A stretch of 64,000 nt of DNA. Origin: Amycolatopsis sp. NBC_00345. GTDB taxonomy: Bacteria > Actinomycetota > Actinomycetes > Mycobacteriales > Pseudonocardiaceae. The DNA lies in contig NZ_CP107995.1 of NCBI RefSeq assembly GCF_036116635.1, positions 930,001 to 994,000 of the forward strand, given 5' to 3'. Each line of letters opens with the position of its first letter. Position 1 is the stretch's first letter. Under the pieces are notes generated by a model. That model did no database searches, was not told the origin of the DNA, and saw only the letters and a program-made list of their open reading frames with translations. Shown here in pieces: positions 55,939-63,340 of the stretch. Position numbers and translations under genes: made by a program.

Positions 55939-57084
55939 GTGAATCCACAGGACGAGTTGTCGAACGAGGCGGCGAAGTTCGGCGCGCTGGCCAGGGAACA
56001 CGCTGCGGAAACCGAGCAACGGCGGGCGCTGGCACCCGCCGTGGTCGACGCCGCCCGGGCCTCGGGCCTGTTCCGCACGGGGCTGCCCGCGGCGCTCGGG
56101 GGAGCCGAACCGTCCGCGGCGGCGGTGCTGCGGGCCGCGGAGAAGGTGGCCGAGGGCGACGCGTCGACCGGCTGGTGCCTCTCGATCGCCGCCCTCAGCA
56201 GCGTGCTCGGCGCGTACCTGCCCGCGCGGGGCGGCCACGAGGTCTTCGACGACCCGGCTTCGATCGCCGCCGGTGTGTGGGCCCCGCGCGGGAAAGCGGT
56301 ACCGGCCGACGGTGGCGTCACGGTTTCCGGGCGCTGGTCGTTCTGCAGCGGGGTGCCGCACGCGGACTGGGTTTTCCTCGGCTGCGTCCGGCCGGCGGCC
56401 GAAGGGCAGGCCGGGCAGCCGGTCGTCGCCGCGATCCCGGCCGCGCAGCTGACGGTCCACGACACCTGGCGCACCTCCGGCCTGCGCGGCACCGGCAGCC
56501 ACGACACCAGCGCGGACGAGGTCTTCGTGCCCGAGCACCGGCTGCTGTCCGTTATGGACGGACCGCCCGCGAATGCCGGTACGCTGCATAGGTTCCCGCT
56601 CTTCGGGTTCTTCGCCGCGTCGGTCGCGGCACCCGCGCTCGGCAACGCCCGCGGCGCGATCACGGACCTCGTCGAGCTGGCCGGGGTGAAGAACCCGAGC
56701 GGATCCCGCCGCACGCTGGCCGAGCGATCGGCCACGCAGGGCGCCGTCGCCGAGGCCGAGGCCTCACTGCGCGCGGCCCGTGAGTTCTACTACCGCGCCA
56801 TCGACGACGCCTGGCAGGCCGCTGCCGCCGGGCCCGCGCCGGTTGCCGCGGAACTGAGGCTGGCGTTGCGGCTGGCCAGCACGCATGCCGTCCGCACGTC
56901 GGCGGAGGTCGCGCGGGTGATGTACGACCTCGGTGGCGGCTCGGCGATCTACGAGACTTCGCCGTTGCAGCGCCGGTTCCGCGACGCGAACACGGCCACC
57001 GCGCACTTCCAGGTCAACCCCGCCACCTACGAGCTGGCCGGCCGGGTGCTGCTCGGCCTCCCGGCGGAGACGGCGCAGCTGTGA
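55939..57084 (+). CDS. Acyl-CoA dehydrogenase-fold flavin monooxygenase (HsaA/HpaB-like)
   Basis: 381 aa with acyl-CoA dehydrogenase architecture but lacking the catalytic glutamate context of true dehydrogenases. GDASTGWCLSIAAL, VSGRWSFCSGVPHADWVFLG, TWRTSGLRGTGSHD and AHFQVNPATYELAGRVLLG match the group D flavin-dependent hydroxylases and related streptomycete oxidases that use reduced flavin. The GTG start has GGAGG upstream. Its TGA overlaps the start of the LLM gene. Substrate unknown; inducible through the repeat operator. Confidence 0.82.
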   Translation: MNPQDELSNEAAKFGALAREHAAETEQRRALAPAVVDAARASGLFRTGLPAALGGAEPSAAAVLRAAEKVAEGDASTGWCLSIAALSSVLGAYLPARGGHEVFDDPASIAAGVWAPRGKAVPADGGVTVSGRWSFCSGVPHADWVFLGCVRPAAEGQAGQPVVAAIPAAQLTVHDTWRTSGLRGTGSHDTSADEVFVPEHRLLSVMDGPPANAGTLHRFPLFGFFAASVAAPALGNARGAITDLVELAGVKNPSGSRRTLAERSATQGAVAEAEASLRAAREFYYRAIDDAWQAAAAGPAPVAAELRLALRLASTHAVRTSAEVARVMYDLGGGSAIYETSPLQRRFRDANTATAHFQVNPATYELAGRVLLGLPAETAQL

Positions 57085-58043
57085 GCGGAATCGGTGTGGT
57101 GACGCCGTTCTGGCTCGACCGGCCGGACACCGAGGCCGTCGACCTCGCCGTGGAGGCCGACCGTAACGGCTTCGGCGAGCTGTGGATCGGCGAGATGGCG
57201 ACGTTCGACGCGTTCGCGCTGGCGACGGCCGTCGGGCTGCGGACGGAGCGGATCGGGCTGCGCGTCGGCCCGTTGCCGATCGGTGTCCGCACGCCGGTCT
57301 CGCTGGCGCTCGGCGTGTCGTCGGTGGCGGGGCTGACGCGCCCGCCCGCGGGGCTCGCGCTCGGCGGGTCGAGCCCGATGATCGTCGGCCGCTGGCACGA
57401 CCGGCCGTGGGAGCATGCCGCGGGCCGGATGCGCGAAACGGTCGGGGCGTTGCGAACCGTCCTGAATGGACAACGGCTTTCCGTTGCGGGGGAACACGTC
57501 CGCAGCGACGGTTTCCGCCTGCGGCAGCCGTTGCCGGAGCTGCCGATCACGGTGGCGGCGTTCGGCCCGGCGATGACCCGCGTGGCCGCGGAGGTGGCGG
57601 ACGAGGTCGTGCTCAACCTGGTGCCGCCCGCGCACGTCGCGGCCGCGCGGAAGGCGGTGGACGCGCACGCCGTCGCCATCGGGCGGACGCCGCCGCGGCT
57701 GGCGGTCTGGATCCCGGTGGCGCTCGACCCCGGCGCGGCGACGCAACGGCAGCTGGCCACACAGATCAGCGTTTACCTGAGCCCACCGGGTTACGGCGAG
57801 ATGTTCGCGTCGCTGGGTTACGGCTCGCTCGTGGCGTCGGCGCGGTCTGGCGCTTCGCGGGCCTCGCTGGCTGCCGCCGTCCCGCCGGAGCTGGTGGCCG
57901 ATGTCGGCGCGATCGGTGACGTCACCGAGGTTCGCGCGCGGATCGCCGAGTACCACGCGGCGGGCGCGGACCACGTCGGCCTCGTCCCGGCGACGGCGGA
58001 GGACCCGGCCGGTCGGGCGCTGCTGCGTGAGCTGGCGCCGTGA
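57081..58043 (+). CDS. LLM-class (F420/FMN-dependent) oxidoreductase
   Basis: A 320-aa TIM-barrel enzyme of the luciferase-like superfamily: GIGVVTPFWLDRPDTEAV, GFGELWIGEMATFDAFALA, LRVGPLPIGVRTP, LGGSSPMIVGRWHDR and VAAFGPAMTRVAAEVADEVVLNL. Most actinobacterial members use F420. GTG start overlapping the upstream stop (GTGA at 57081-57084), and a stop overlapping the HxlR start. Probably acts in one pathway with the monooxygenase, reducing or supplying a substrate; the pathway is unknown. Confidence 0.85.
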   Translation: MSGIGVVTPFWLDRPDTEAVDLAVEADRNGFGELWIGEMATFDAFALATAVGLRTERIGLRVGPLPIGVRTPVSLALGVSSVAGLTRPPAGLALGGSSPMIVGRWHDRPWEHAAGRMRETVGALRTVLNGQRLSVAGEHVRSDGFRLRQPLPELPITVAAFGPAMTRVAAEVADEVVLNLVPPAHVAAARKAVDAHAVAIGRTPPRLAVWIPVALDPGAATQRQLATQISVYLSPPGYGEMFASLGYGSLVASARSGASRASLAAAVPPELVADVGAIGDVTEVRARIAEYHAAGADHVGLVPATAEDPAGRALLRELAP

Positions 58044-58510
58044 TGGCCGCGGAACACGAGCTGCGCCACCGTTTCACGGCGGAGTCCGTCGGCCGGTCGC
58101 TGGAGGTGCTGGGGGAGCGCTGGACTCTGCTGATCCTGCGCGAGGCGTTTTTCGGCGTGCGGCGGTACGCGCAGTTCGCGCGGAACCTCGGCATCCCGCG
58201 CCCGACCCTGTCCGCGCGCCTGAAGAGCCTGGTGGAGCTGGAAGTCCTGGACCGCGTCGTCTACGCGACGGACCCGGACCGCTTCGAATACCGCCTCACC
58301 GACGCGGGCAAGGCGATCTTCCCGGCGCTGGTCGTCCTGATGCGCTGGGGCGACGACCACCTGCCGACCCCGGACGGCCCGCCGCTGGTCCTGCGCCACA
58401 CCCCTTGCGGCGAGCCGGTTTCGCCGTACCTCGCCTGCCGCCACTGCGGCGAGGAGGTCACCACGGCGAACGTGACCCCGGAGCCGGGCCCGGGCCACCG
58501 CGGTGGGTAG
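58043..58510 (+). CDS. HxlR-family transcriptional regulator
   Basis: A 155-aa winged-helix regulator: VGRSLEVLGERWTLLILREAFFGVRRYAQFARNLGIPRPTLSARLKSL is the HxlR core, followed by a wing (YRLTDAGKAIFP). A C-terminal extension has four cysteines (TPCGEP, LACRHCGEEV) that may bind zinc or sense thiols. ATG overlaps the LLM stop (TGATG); a GTG 3 bases upstream is an alternative. As the last gene of the operon it likely autoregulates at the tandem repeats before 55939. Confidence 0.87.
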   Translation: MAAEHELRHRFTAESVGRSLEVLGERWTLLILREAFFGVRRYAQFARNLGIPRPTLSARLKSLVELEVLDRVVYATDPDRFEYRLTDAGKAIFPALVVLMRWGDDHLPTPDGPPLVLRHTPCGEPVSPYLACRHCGEEVTTANVTPEPGPGHRGG

Positions 58511-58557
58511 CCCGGGGCCGACGACCCGCGCCGTGGGCCGTTCGGGGCGGGGGTTGC

Positions 58558-59409
58558 TCAAGCGTCGTCGGTGCCGTCGACGATCGCGTCCCAATGCCGC
58601 TGCGCTTCGGGGCGCCATTCGGCGTAGCGGCGGTGGAACAGCTCCGCCGCCTGGGCGCCGCTCCAGCGCTCGGGCAGGAGGTCGGGCGGCAGGCCCGGGT
58701 CGAGGAACGGGAAGCGGCGCCATTCGTGCACCAGGCGGGTCTGCGCGAGCAGCACGGCCTCACCCGCGCGGGGCGCGAGGCCGGTGAACTCGTCGATGAA
58801 CCGCTCGTAGTGGCGGTCCAGCTCGCTGAGGTCCCAGGCGCGCTCGGCCATCTGGTGCTCGTCGCCGATGTCCGCGTAGCCGGCGACGAACGACATCGCC
58901 TGGCCGCTGTCGGTGAGGTCCCCGACGAGCCTCGCGGCCTCGGCCTGCGCGGAGGTGTCCGGGCTGATCCACACGCCCGGCGCGGGCGAGCCGAAGCCCG
59001 CCCAGCTCAGCCGCGTGCGCATGCGGTGGCGCAGGTCGCGCTGCGTCTCCGGCACGGACACCAGCAGCACGAGCCACTGGCGGTCCCACTCGTCGCGGCC
59101 GCGGCCGAACCGGTAGATCCGCTCGGCGCCCTCGGTCAGCAGCCGGCGGCCCGGCGGGGTCAGCGACCAGCGCACCCGGCGGCCGGCCCGCTCCGACTGC
59201 AGCCAGCCCTCACCCGAAGCCCGCGCCAGCGCCTGCCGCGCCGACTTCTCCTCGACCTTGAACAGGGCGAGCACGTCGACCAGCGTGGAGGTCCAGACCG
59301 CGTCCTGGCGGGGCAGCACGTACTCGCCGAGCACGGTCATCAGCAGCGACCGGGCACTGGTGTGCGCCAGCTCGCGCCGGCGGGTCACAGTGGGCCGGAT
59401 AGCCGCCAC
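58558..59409 (-). CDS. PaaX-family transcriptional regulator
   Basis: 283 aa. The N-terminal winged helix (SLLMTVLGEYVLPRQDAVWTSTLVDVLALF, SARQALARASGEGWLQSERAGRR), a central domain (WLVLLVSVPETQRDLRHRMRTRLSWAGFG) and a C-terminal helical domain agree with PaaX, the phenylacetyl-CoA-responsive repressor. Length is slightly below E. coli PaaX. No phenylacetate genes are adjacent, so it may control something else. GTG start at 59407-59409. Confidence 0.87.
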   Translation of the reverse strand: MAAIRPTVTRRRELAHTSARSLLMTVLGEYVLPRQDAVWTSTLVDVLALFKVEEKSARQALARASGEGWLQSERAGRRVRWSLTPPGRRLLTEGAERIYRFGRGRDEWDRQWLVLLVSVPETQRDLRHRMRTRLSWAGFGSPAPGVWISPDTSAQAEAARLVGDLTDSGQAMSFVAGYADIGDEHQMAERAWDLSELDRHYERFIDEFTGLAPRAGEAVLLAQTRLVHEWRRFPFLDPGLPPDLLPERWSGAQAAELFHRRYAEWRPEAQRHWDAIVDGTDDA

Positions 59410-59556
59410 GAGCGGATCACCGCCTTCCGAGGAGACGGGGACGGGCGTCCGGCCAGGTTACCGCTCCGGACCGGCCCGGGTGCCCGGTTCCGCGACAATC
59501 CCCGGCCGGCGCCCGTCAGAATGCTCCGGGACCCGTTCCGCCGGCGCGCGCCGTTG

Positions 59557-60114
59557 TCACGGCAGGAAAACCGCGGCGGCCTCGTCGGCGAGCACGGCGG
59601 CGCGCGGGGCGTCCGGATCGGTCTGGGCCAGGTGCATCAGCCCGAGGATGGCCGCGTAGGCGACCCGCGCCCGCGACTCCGCCCGGCCCGGTGACAGGCC
59701 GAGCTCGCGGTAGGTCCGGGCCAGCAGGTCCAGCCGGGCCCGGTTCACCCGCTGGACCACGTCCTGGACGCGGGGGTCGTTGCGGTCGCCGAGCAGGCTC
59801 AGGTGCACCGACGGCGCCAGCGGCTGGACGGCCTGCACGACCGCGGTGAGCAGGTCGCGCAACCGTTGTGCCGGATCGGCGATCGCGGCGAACGCGGCGA
59901 GGCTCTCGTCGCCGTGGCTCCGCCCCCATTCGGCGAGCGCGGCCGCGATCAGCTCGTCCCGGTTCCGGTAGTGCGCGTAGAAGCTGCCCTTGGTCACGCC
60001 GAGCGTCCGGGCCAGCGGCTCGACCCCGACCGCGGCCAGCCCGCCGTCCGCGATCGCCTGCAGTGCGGCCCGCGCCCAGTCCTGGGCGGACAGCCGGGTC
60101 GGCTTGCTCACCAT
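59557..60114 (-). CDS. TetR-family repressor
   Basis: 185 aa. The N-terminal HTH is ALQAIADGGLAAVGVEPLARTLGVTKGSFYAHYRNRDELIAAAL; the C-terminal half is a ligand-binding helical domain. The start is the ATG at 60114; a longer frame to 60192 would run through the operators. Divergent from the cupin gene with 89 bases between starts, filled with three copies of its probable binding motif. It most likely represses itself and the cupin gene. Confidence 0.9.
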   Translation of the reverse strand: MVSKPTRLSAQDWARAALQAIADGGLAAVGVEPLARTLGVTKGSFYAHYRNRDELIAAALAEWGRSHGDESLAAFAAIADPAQRLRDLLTAVVQAVQPLAPSVHLSLLGDRNDPRVQDVVQRVNRARLDLLARTYRELGLSPGRAESRARVAYAAILGLMHLAQTDPDAPRAAVLADEAAAVFLP

Positions 60115-60123
60115 GGGCAAGAG

Positions 60124-60190
60124 GATACGCGGGCGTATTGACCGTCCCGCGGACGCCGGATACGGTGGCGTATCCATACGCCACCGTATC
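60124..60190. promoter_or_regulatory. Three ATACG-N4-CGTAT operators for the TetR regulator
   Basis: ATACGCGGGCGTAT (60125-60138), ATACGGTGGCGTAT (60160-60173) and ATACGCCACCGTAT (60176-60189) share the pattern ATACG-N4-CGTAT. The last two are exact inverses and together form a perfect 15+15-bp palindrome around CC. TTGACC (60138-60143), with a TACGGT (60161-60166) 17 bases later, would be the promoter of the cupin gene, so the operators overlap it. Confidence 0.8.
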
Positions 60191-60203
60191 AAGGAGTAAC
60201 CCG

Positions 60204-60745
60204 ATGGAGCGCACCAGGATTCGCCGGGTGGTCACCGGCCACGACTCCGAGGGCAAGGCCCGCGTGGTCGACGACAGCGCGGTCGAGCCCATCACGTCCG
60301 GGCTGATGCCCGGCGCCGCGGTCTACCGGCTGTGGGGCGGGGACGAGCGGCCCACGTTCCCGGACGACGGCTCGCCGCGCGGCGCCGAGGCGTACTTCCC
60401 GCCCCGCGACGGTCGCGCTTCATGATCAACACCGTCGCGCCGGGCGAGCTGGTCCCGGCTCCCGGCCTCGACCGGGCCGCCGCACTGGCCGAGCTGGAGC
60501 GGCTGATGCCGGGCGCGATGGCCGCGGTGGAGGCCGGCGCCCCGGGGATGCACCGCACCGACAGCCTCGACTACGTCCTGGTCGTCTCGGGCGAGGTCAC
60601 GCTCGAACTCGACGGCGGCGAGCGGACGGTGCTGCGGGCCGGCGACGTGGTCGTGCAGAACGGCACCCGGCACGCCTGGCACAACCACGGGACCGGGCCC
60701 TGCACGATCGTCGGCGTCGCCATCGGCGCGGACCGCGCGCGATGA
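60204..60745 (+). pseudogene. Cupin-domain protein split by a one-base frameshift
   Basis: The ATG (after AAGGAG) opens MERTRIRRVVTGHDSEGKAR...AYFPPRDGRAS and stops at 60425. The other frame continues without loss: RFMINTVAPGELVPAPG, LDYVLVVSGEVTLELDGGE, LRAGDVVVQNGTRHAWHNHG, a clear cupin barrel. The whole unit is 542 bases, one short of full codons, so a base is missing near 60412-60420. An intact protein would be about 180 aa, like other small single-cupin proteins divergent from TetR regulators. It may be a real mutation or a sequence error. Confidence 0.8.
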
Positions 60746-60749
60746 GTCC

Positions 60750-61613
60750 TTAGAGGACGGACACCGCCAGCCGGGCCAGCCGCGCGGGCTCGGTGACGAT
60801 CTCGATGCCGGTGATCCGGTCGCCGTCGGCCGTGGACGTCATGGTGAACGCCATCGCCGCCACCAGCCGGCCCAGCGGGGCGACGACGAGGCCGGGCTTG
60901 CCGTCGACCAGCGCCGCGCGCGCGAGGGCGGCACGCTCGGAGAACCGCCGCGCGCCGTTCGCCACCTCCTCCGCGCCGCGGACGACAGCGGGGCTGTCGC
61001 CGTCCACGTGCAGCACGACGTCGGGGTCGAGCACGGCGATCAGTGCCGTGAAGTCTCCTTCGCGTGCGGCGGCGAGGAAGGCGTCGACGACCCGGCGATG
61101 GCGGGCGAGGCCGGTTTCCGAAGCCGTGGCGCCGCCCCGGACCCGGCGGCGCGCGCGGCTCGCGAGCTGGCGCGCGGCGGCCGGGGTGCGGTCCACGATC
61201 GGCGCGATCTCCTCGAAGGGCAGGGCGAAGATGTCGTGCAGCACAAACGCCAGCCGCTCGGCCGGCGACAGGGTGTCGAGCACGACGAGCAACGCGAGCC
61301 CGACCGAATCGGCCAGCACGGCCTCGTCCTCGGGATCGGCGCCGCCCGCGTGGTCCGGCAGCCGGTCACCGGCCGGCTCCTCGCGCCTCGACGCGGGCGA
61401 GCGCAGCACGTCGAGGCACACCCGGCTGACCACGGTGGTCAGCCAGCCGCCGAGGTTGCCGACGTCGGCGGTGCCGACGCGGCTGAACCGCAGCCAGGCC
61501 TCCTGGACGGCGTCGTCCGCCTCGGCCAGCGAGCCCAGCATCCGGTAGGCCACCGCCCTGAGGTGGGCGCGGTGGGTCTCGAACTGCCGCACCGCCAGGT
61601 CAGGCTCGTCCAC
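60750..61613 (-). CDS. sigJ: ECF RNA polymerase sigma factor, SigJ/ECF41 type
   Basis: 287 aa. Sigma region 2 (HLRAVAYRMLGSLAEADDAVQEAWLRF), region 4 (LSPAERLAFVLHDIFALPFEEIAPIV) and a C-terminal SnoaL-like domain (VVDAFLAAAREGDFTALIAVLDPDVVLHVDGD), which in ECF41 factors modulates activity in place of an anti-sigma factor. The GTG at 61611-61613 follows GAGGAG. No carboxymuconolactone/AhpD-type partner gene, common beside ECF41 factors, is adjacent. The symbol is by similarity to mycobacterial SigJ. Confidence 0.9.
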   Translation of the reverse strand: MDEPDLAVRQFETHRAHLRAVAYRMLGSLAEADDAVQEAWLRFSRVGTADVGNLGGWLTTVVSRVCLDVLRSPASRREEPAGDRLPDHAGGADPEDEAVLADSVGLALLVVLDTLSPAERLAFVLHDIFALPFEEIAPIVDRTPAAARQLASRARRRVRGGATASETGLARHRRVVDAFLAAAREGDFTALIAVLDPDVVLHVDGDSPAVVRGAEEVANGARRFSERAALARAALVDGKPGLVVAPLGRLVAAMAFTMTSTADGDRITGIEIVTEPARLARLAVSVL

Positions 61614-61962
61614 TGTTTCTCCTCAGGTCCGTGCTCTCCTCACTCTGACGCGCGCGGGCCCGCGAATGTGACTCGCGGGCAGCGTCGCCGGTTCTGAATG
61701 TGGCGTGGCTTGGGGTCGACGGCCAAGCAGGTCCGCGCCGGAAGTGACACCTGACATCAGCCGTCGAACAGAGCGATGGCCACGTTAGCCAGAGTCGGCC
61801 TGGCCGGGACGAGAGCTGGCATCGCGCCGTGCGCCCTCGGCTCGATCACCCGAAAGCAGAACTCATGCTTGGGTTTTCCTGAACCAAGCTGCCATGTTGT
61901 CCTGCCTCAGTGCGGGACCGATCCGCCGAGCGCAGACGGTCCAGCCGAGGTGCCCGGGCCGG
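61614..61962. other. Non-coding stretch with left repeat of the insertion
   Basis: This contains the sigma-factor leader, the left 40-bp direct repeat (61641-61680) and then about 280 bases of moderately lower GC without a gene. Its plus-strand frames are short and unlike proteins. Confidence 0.45.
61641..61680. repeat. Left copy of 40-bp direct repeat
   Basis: Identical to 63239-63278. The 3' part is a hairpin, GCCCGCGA-ATGTGAC-TCGCGGGC (61658-61680), preceded by a GC-rich stretch CGCGCGCGGG. Confidence 0.9.
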
Positions 61963-62793
61963 TCAGCGAGCGATGTCGGCGTCGAGTTCGAGAATCGCGC
62001 TCGCTACCTCTGACGGGAACAGTGTCGACCAGATGATCTCGCCAGGTGACGGCTCCATCGCCGCAAGCGGAGATGGCTCAGGTTGCCAGTCGTCCGTCGT
62101 GATGCCGGGAACACAGTCGAGGAGCAGAGCGAAGACCGCCGGGTCGGGAATGCCTTCGGCAATGATCGCCAAGTATGCCTCGTGGCCGTCGTCGACACGG
62201 ACAAAAGCCTTGACGCGATGGTGCCGGAACTCGGCCACGGCGAGACTTCCGGTCGTGAGAGACATGGCGATGAGGCGGATCACCATTTGCTTCATTTCAC
62301 GTCGCCAGGTGACAGCTTGCTCGGCCGTGACGCGCTTCCAGTCCCAGTCGCCAGGGAGGAGACAAGCGGTCGAGACAGTCTTACCTACGGTGCATTCGCG
62401 CCTGATCGATTCGTAGAAGTCACGTTGTGGGCTGTCAGCCTGGCGGTGCCCGGCCGCGCCGATCCACCACGCGCCGGTACCTGGCGGAAGCCCGTTCGGC
62501 AGGTCGTCGCCATGTAGTTGGGTGACGACGGCTCGCTGATCGCCAGTCTTGACCTTGAACCACACACGATCGCTCAGTGACAAGATCCGTCGGGCTCCGC
62601 CGGCGTCCAGCTTCGCCGGGACAGCCTGCGCGGTGACGACGACCGGGTGGTCGATCTCGTTGAGGGGCTGGCTGAGGTCTGGCAACGACAGGCCGAGATC
62701 GGCAAGGCATCTCTTGGTCGGGCGTACATCGACTGGGGCCTGAATCATATTCGAAATGCTAGAGAACCTTCTGGCGGCACGATCGACCGCCAT
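61963..62793 (-). CDS. Unknown protein paired with an antitoxin-like gene
   Basis: 276 aa, soluble, no recognised family. Visible: CLADLGLSLPDLSQPLNEIDHPVVVTAQ, RILSLSDRVWFKVKTGDQRAV, AWWIGAAGHRQADSPQRDFYESI, WKRVTAEQAVTWRREMKQM and an acidic C-terminus (AILELDADIAR). Base composition is less GC-rich than that of neighbours, suggesting transfer. ATG 62793 lies 8 bases after the antitoxin-like stop; ATG 62748 is an alternative start. Gene order and spacing fit the second member of a toxin-antitoxin operon, but that function is only inferred. Confidence 0.65.
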   Translation of the reverse strand: MAVDRAARRFSSISNMIQAPVDVRPTKRCLADLGLSLPDLSQPLNEIDHPVVVTAQAVPAKLDAGGARRILSLSDRVWFKVKTGDQRAVVTQLHGDDLPNGLPPGTGAWWIGAAGHRQADSPQRDFYESIRRECTVGKTVSTACLLPGDWDWKRVTAEQAVTWRREMKQMVIRLIAMSLTTGSLAVAEFRHHRVKAFVRVDDGHEAYLAIIAEGIPDPAVFALLLDCVPGITTDDWQPEPSPLAAMEPSPGEIIWSTLFPSEVASAILELDADIAR

Positions 62794-62801
62794 GTGCCGA
62801 G

Positions 62802-63062
62802 CTATTTCGGCAGGCCGCCGAGATCATCGAGTTCATCAGCGTTGAATCCGGTCATGAGGGAGATGGCCGCAGCATCAGAGCCGTTGAGCTGGCCGAGCGC
62901 GGTTTTGATCCCAGCGTGGATCTCGTCCCGGTGAGCGTCGATGTATTCGCGCACGGCAGCATCGACGATGTCCTTCTTCGAGCGCGACATGAAATGAGCT
63001 GCGTGGGACACAAGTTCATCGGTTGCAACATCTACCTTGATAGGCGCGGTGGCGGCAGCCAT
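62802..63062 (-). CDS. Ribbon-helix-helix antitoxin-like protein
   Basis: 86 aa. A short N-terminal strand (IKVDVATDELVSHAAHF) followed by SRSKKDIVDAAVREYIDAHRDEI matches the ribbon-helix-helix DNA-binding fold of ParD/VapB-type antitoxins. The C-terminal 35 residues (LMTGFNADELDDLGGLPK) would bind a partner. The ATG at 63062 has AAGGAG 10 bases upstream; the longer frame is rejected. It precedes the unknown 276-aa gene by 8 bases and likely autorepresses the pair. Confidence 0.75.
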   Translation of the reverse strand: MAAATAPIKVDVATDELVSHAAHFMSRSKKDIVDAAVREYIDAHRDEIHAGIKTALGQLNGSDAAAISLMTGFNADELDDLGGLPK

Positions 63063-63238
63063 GACCGAACTCTCCTTCGGACGATGCGAGTGATCTTGCC
63101 TGGTACCAGAGTACCAGTGACCACCCCGCAAGGGTAGCGAGAGCGCCCACTGGCGTCCTGCTTGTAGAAACGCAGGTCAACGGCACTCTGGCGCTCAGCA
63201 TGGCTGATCCGATGGTCACGGCCACTACGACAAGGCGA

Positions 63239-63278
63239 CACTCTGACGCGCGCGGGCCCGCGAATGTGACTCGCGGGC
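63239..63278. repeat. Right copy of 40-bp direct repeat
   Basis: Identical to 61641-61680. It lies 62 bases before the methyltransferase GTG and marks the right edge of the candidate insertion. Confidence 0.9.
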
Positions 63279-63340
63279 GGCCCGTGCGACGGTGGGCGCG
63301 CGGGAACGCGGTGTTCCCCGGTCACCCGAGAGGCTTCCTG

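Larger units (their letters stand above)
61641..63278. mobile_element. Segment flanked by identical 40-bp direct repeats (candidate insertion)
   Basis: The 40 bases at 61641-61680 (starting CACTCTGACGCGCGCGGGCC) and at 63239-63278 are identical. The 1.56 kb between them is visibly lower in GC than its surroundings and holds an antitoxin-like gene plus a gene of unknown function, with no integrase or transposase. Deleting one repeat and the interior would join the sigma-factor leader directly to the methyltransferase leader. It is consistent with a non-autonomous insertion using 40-bp attachment-like sites, or with homologous integration. Confidence 0.6.
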
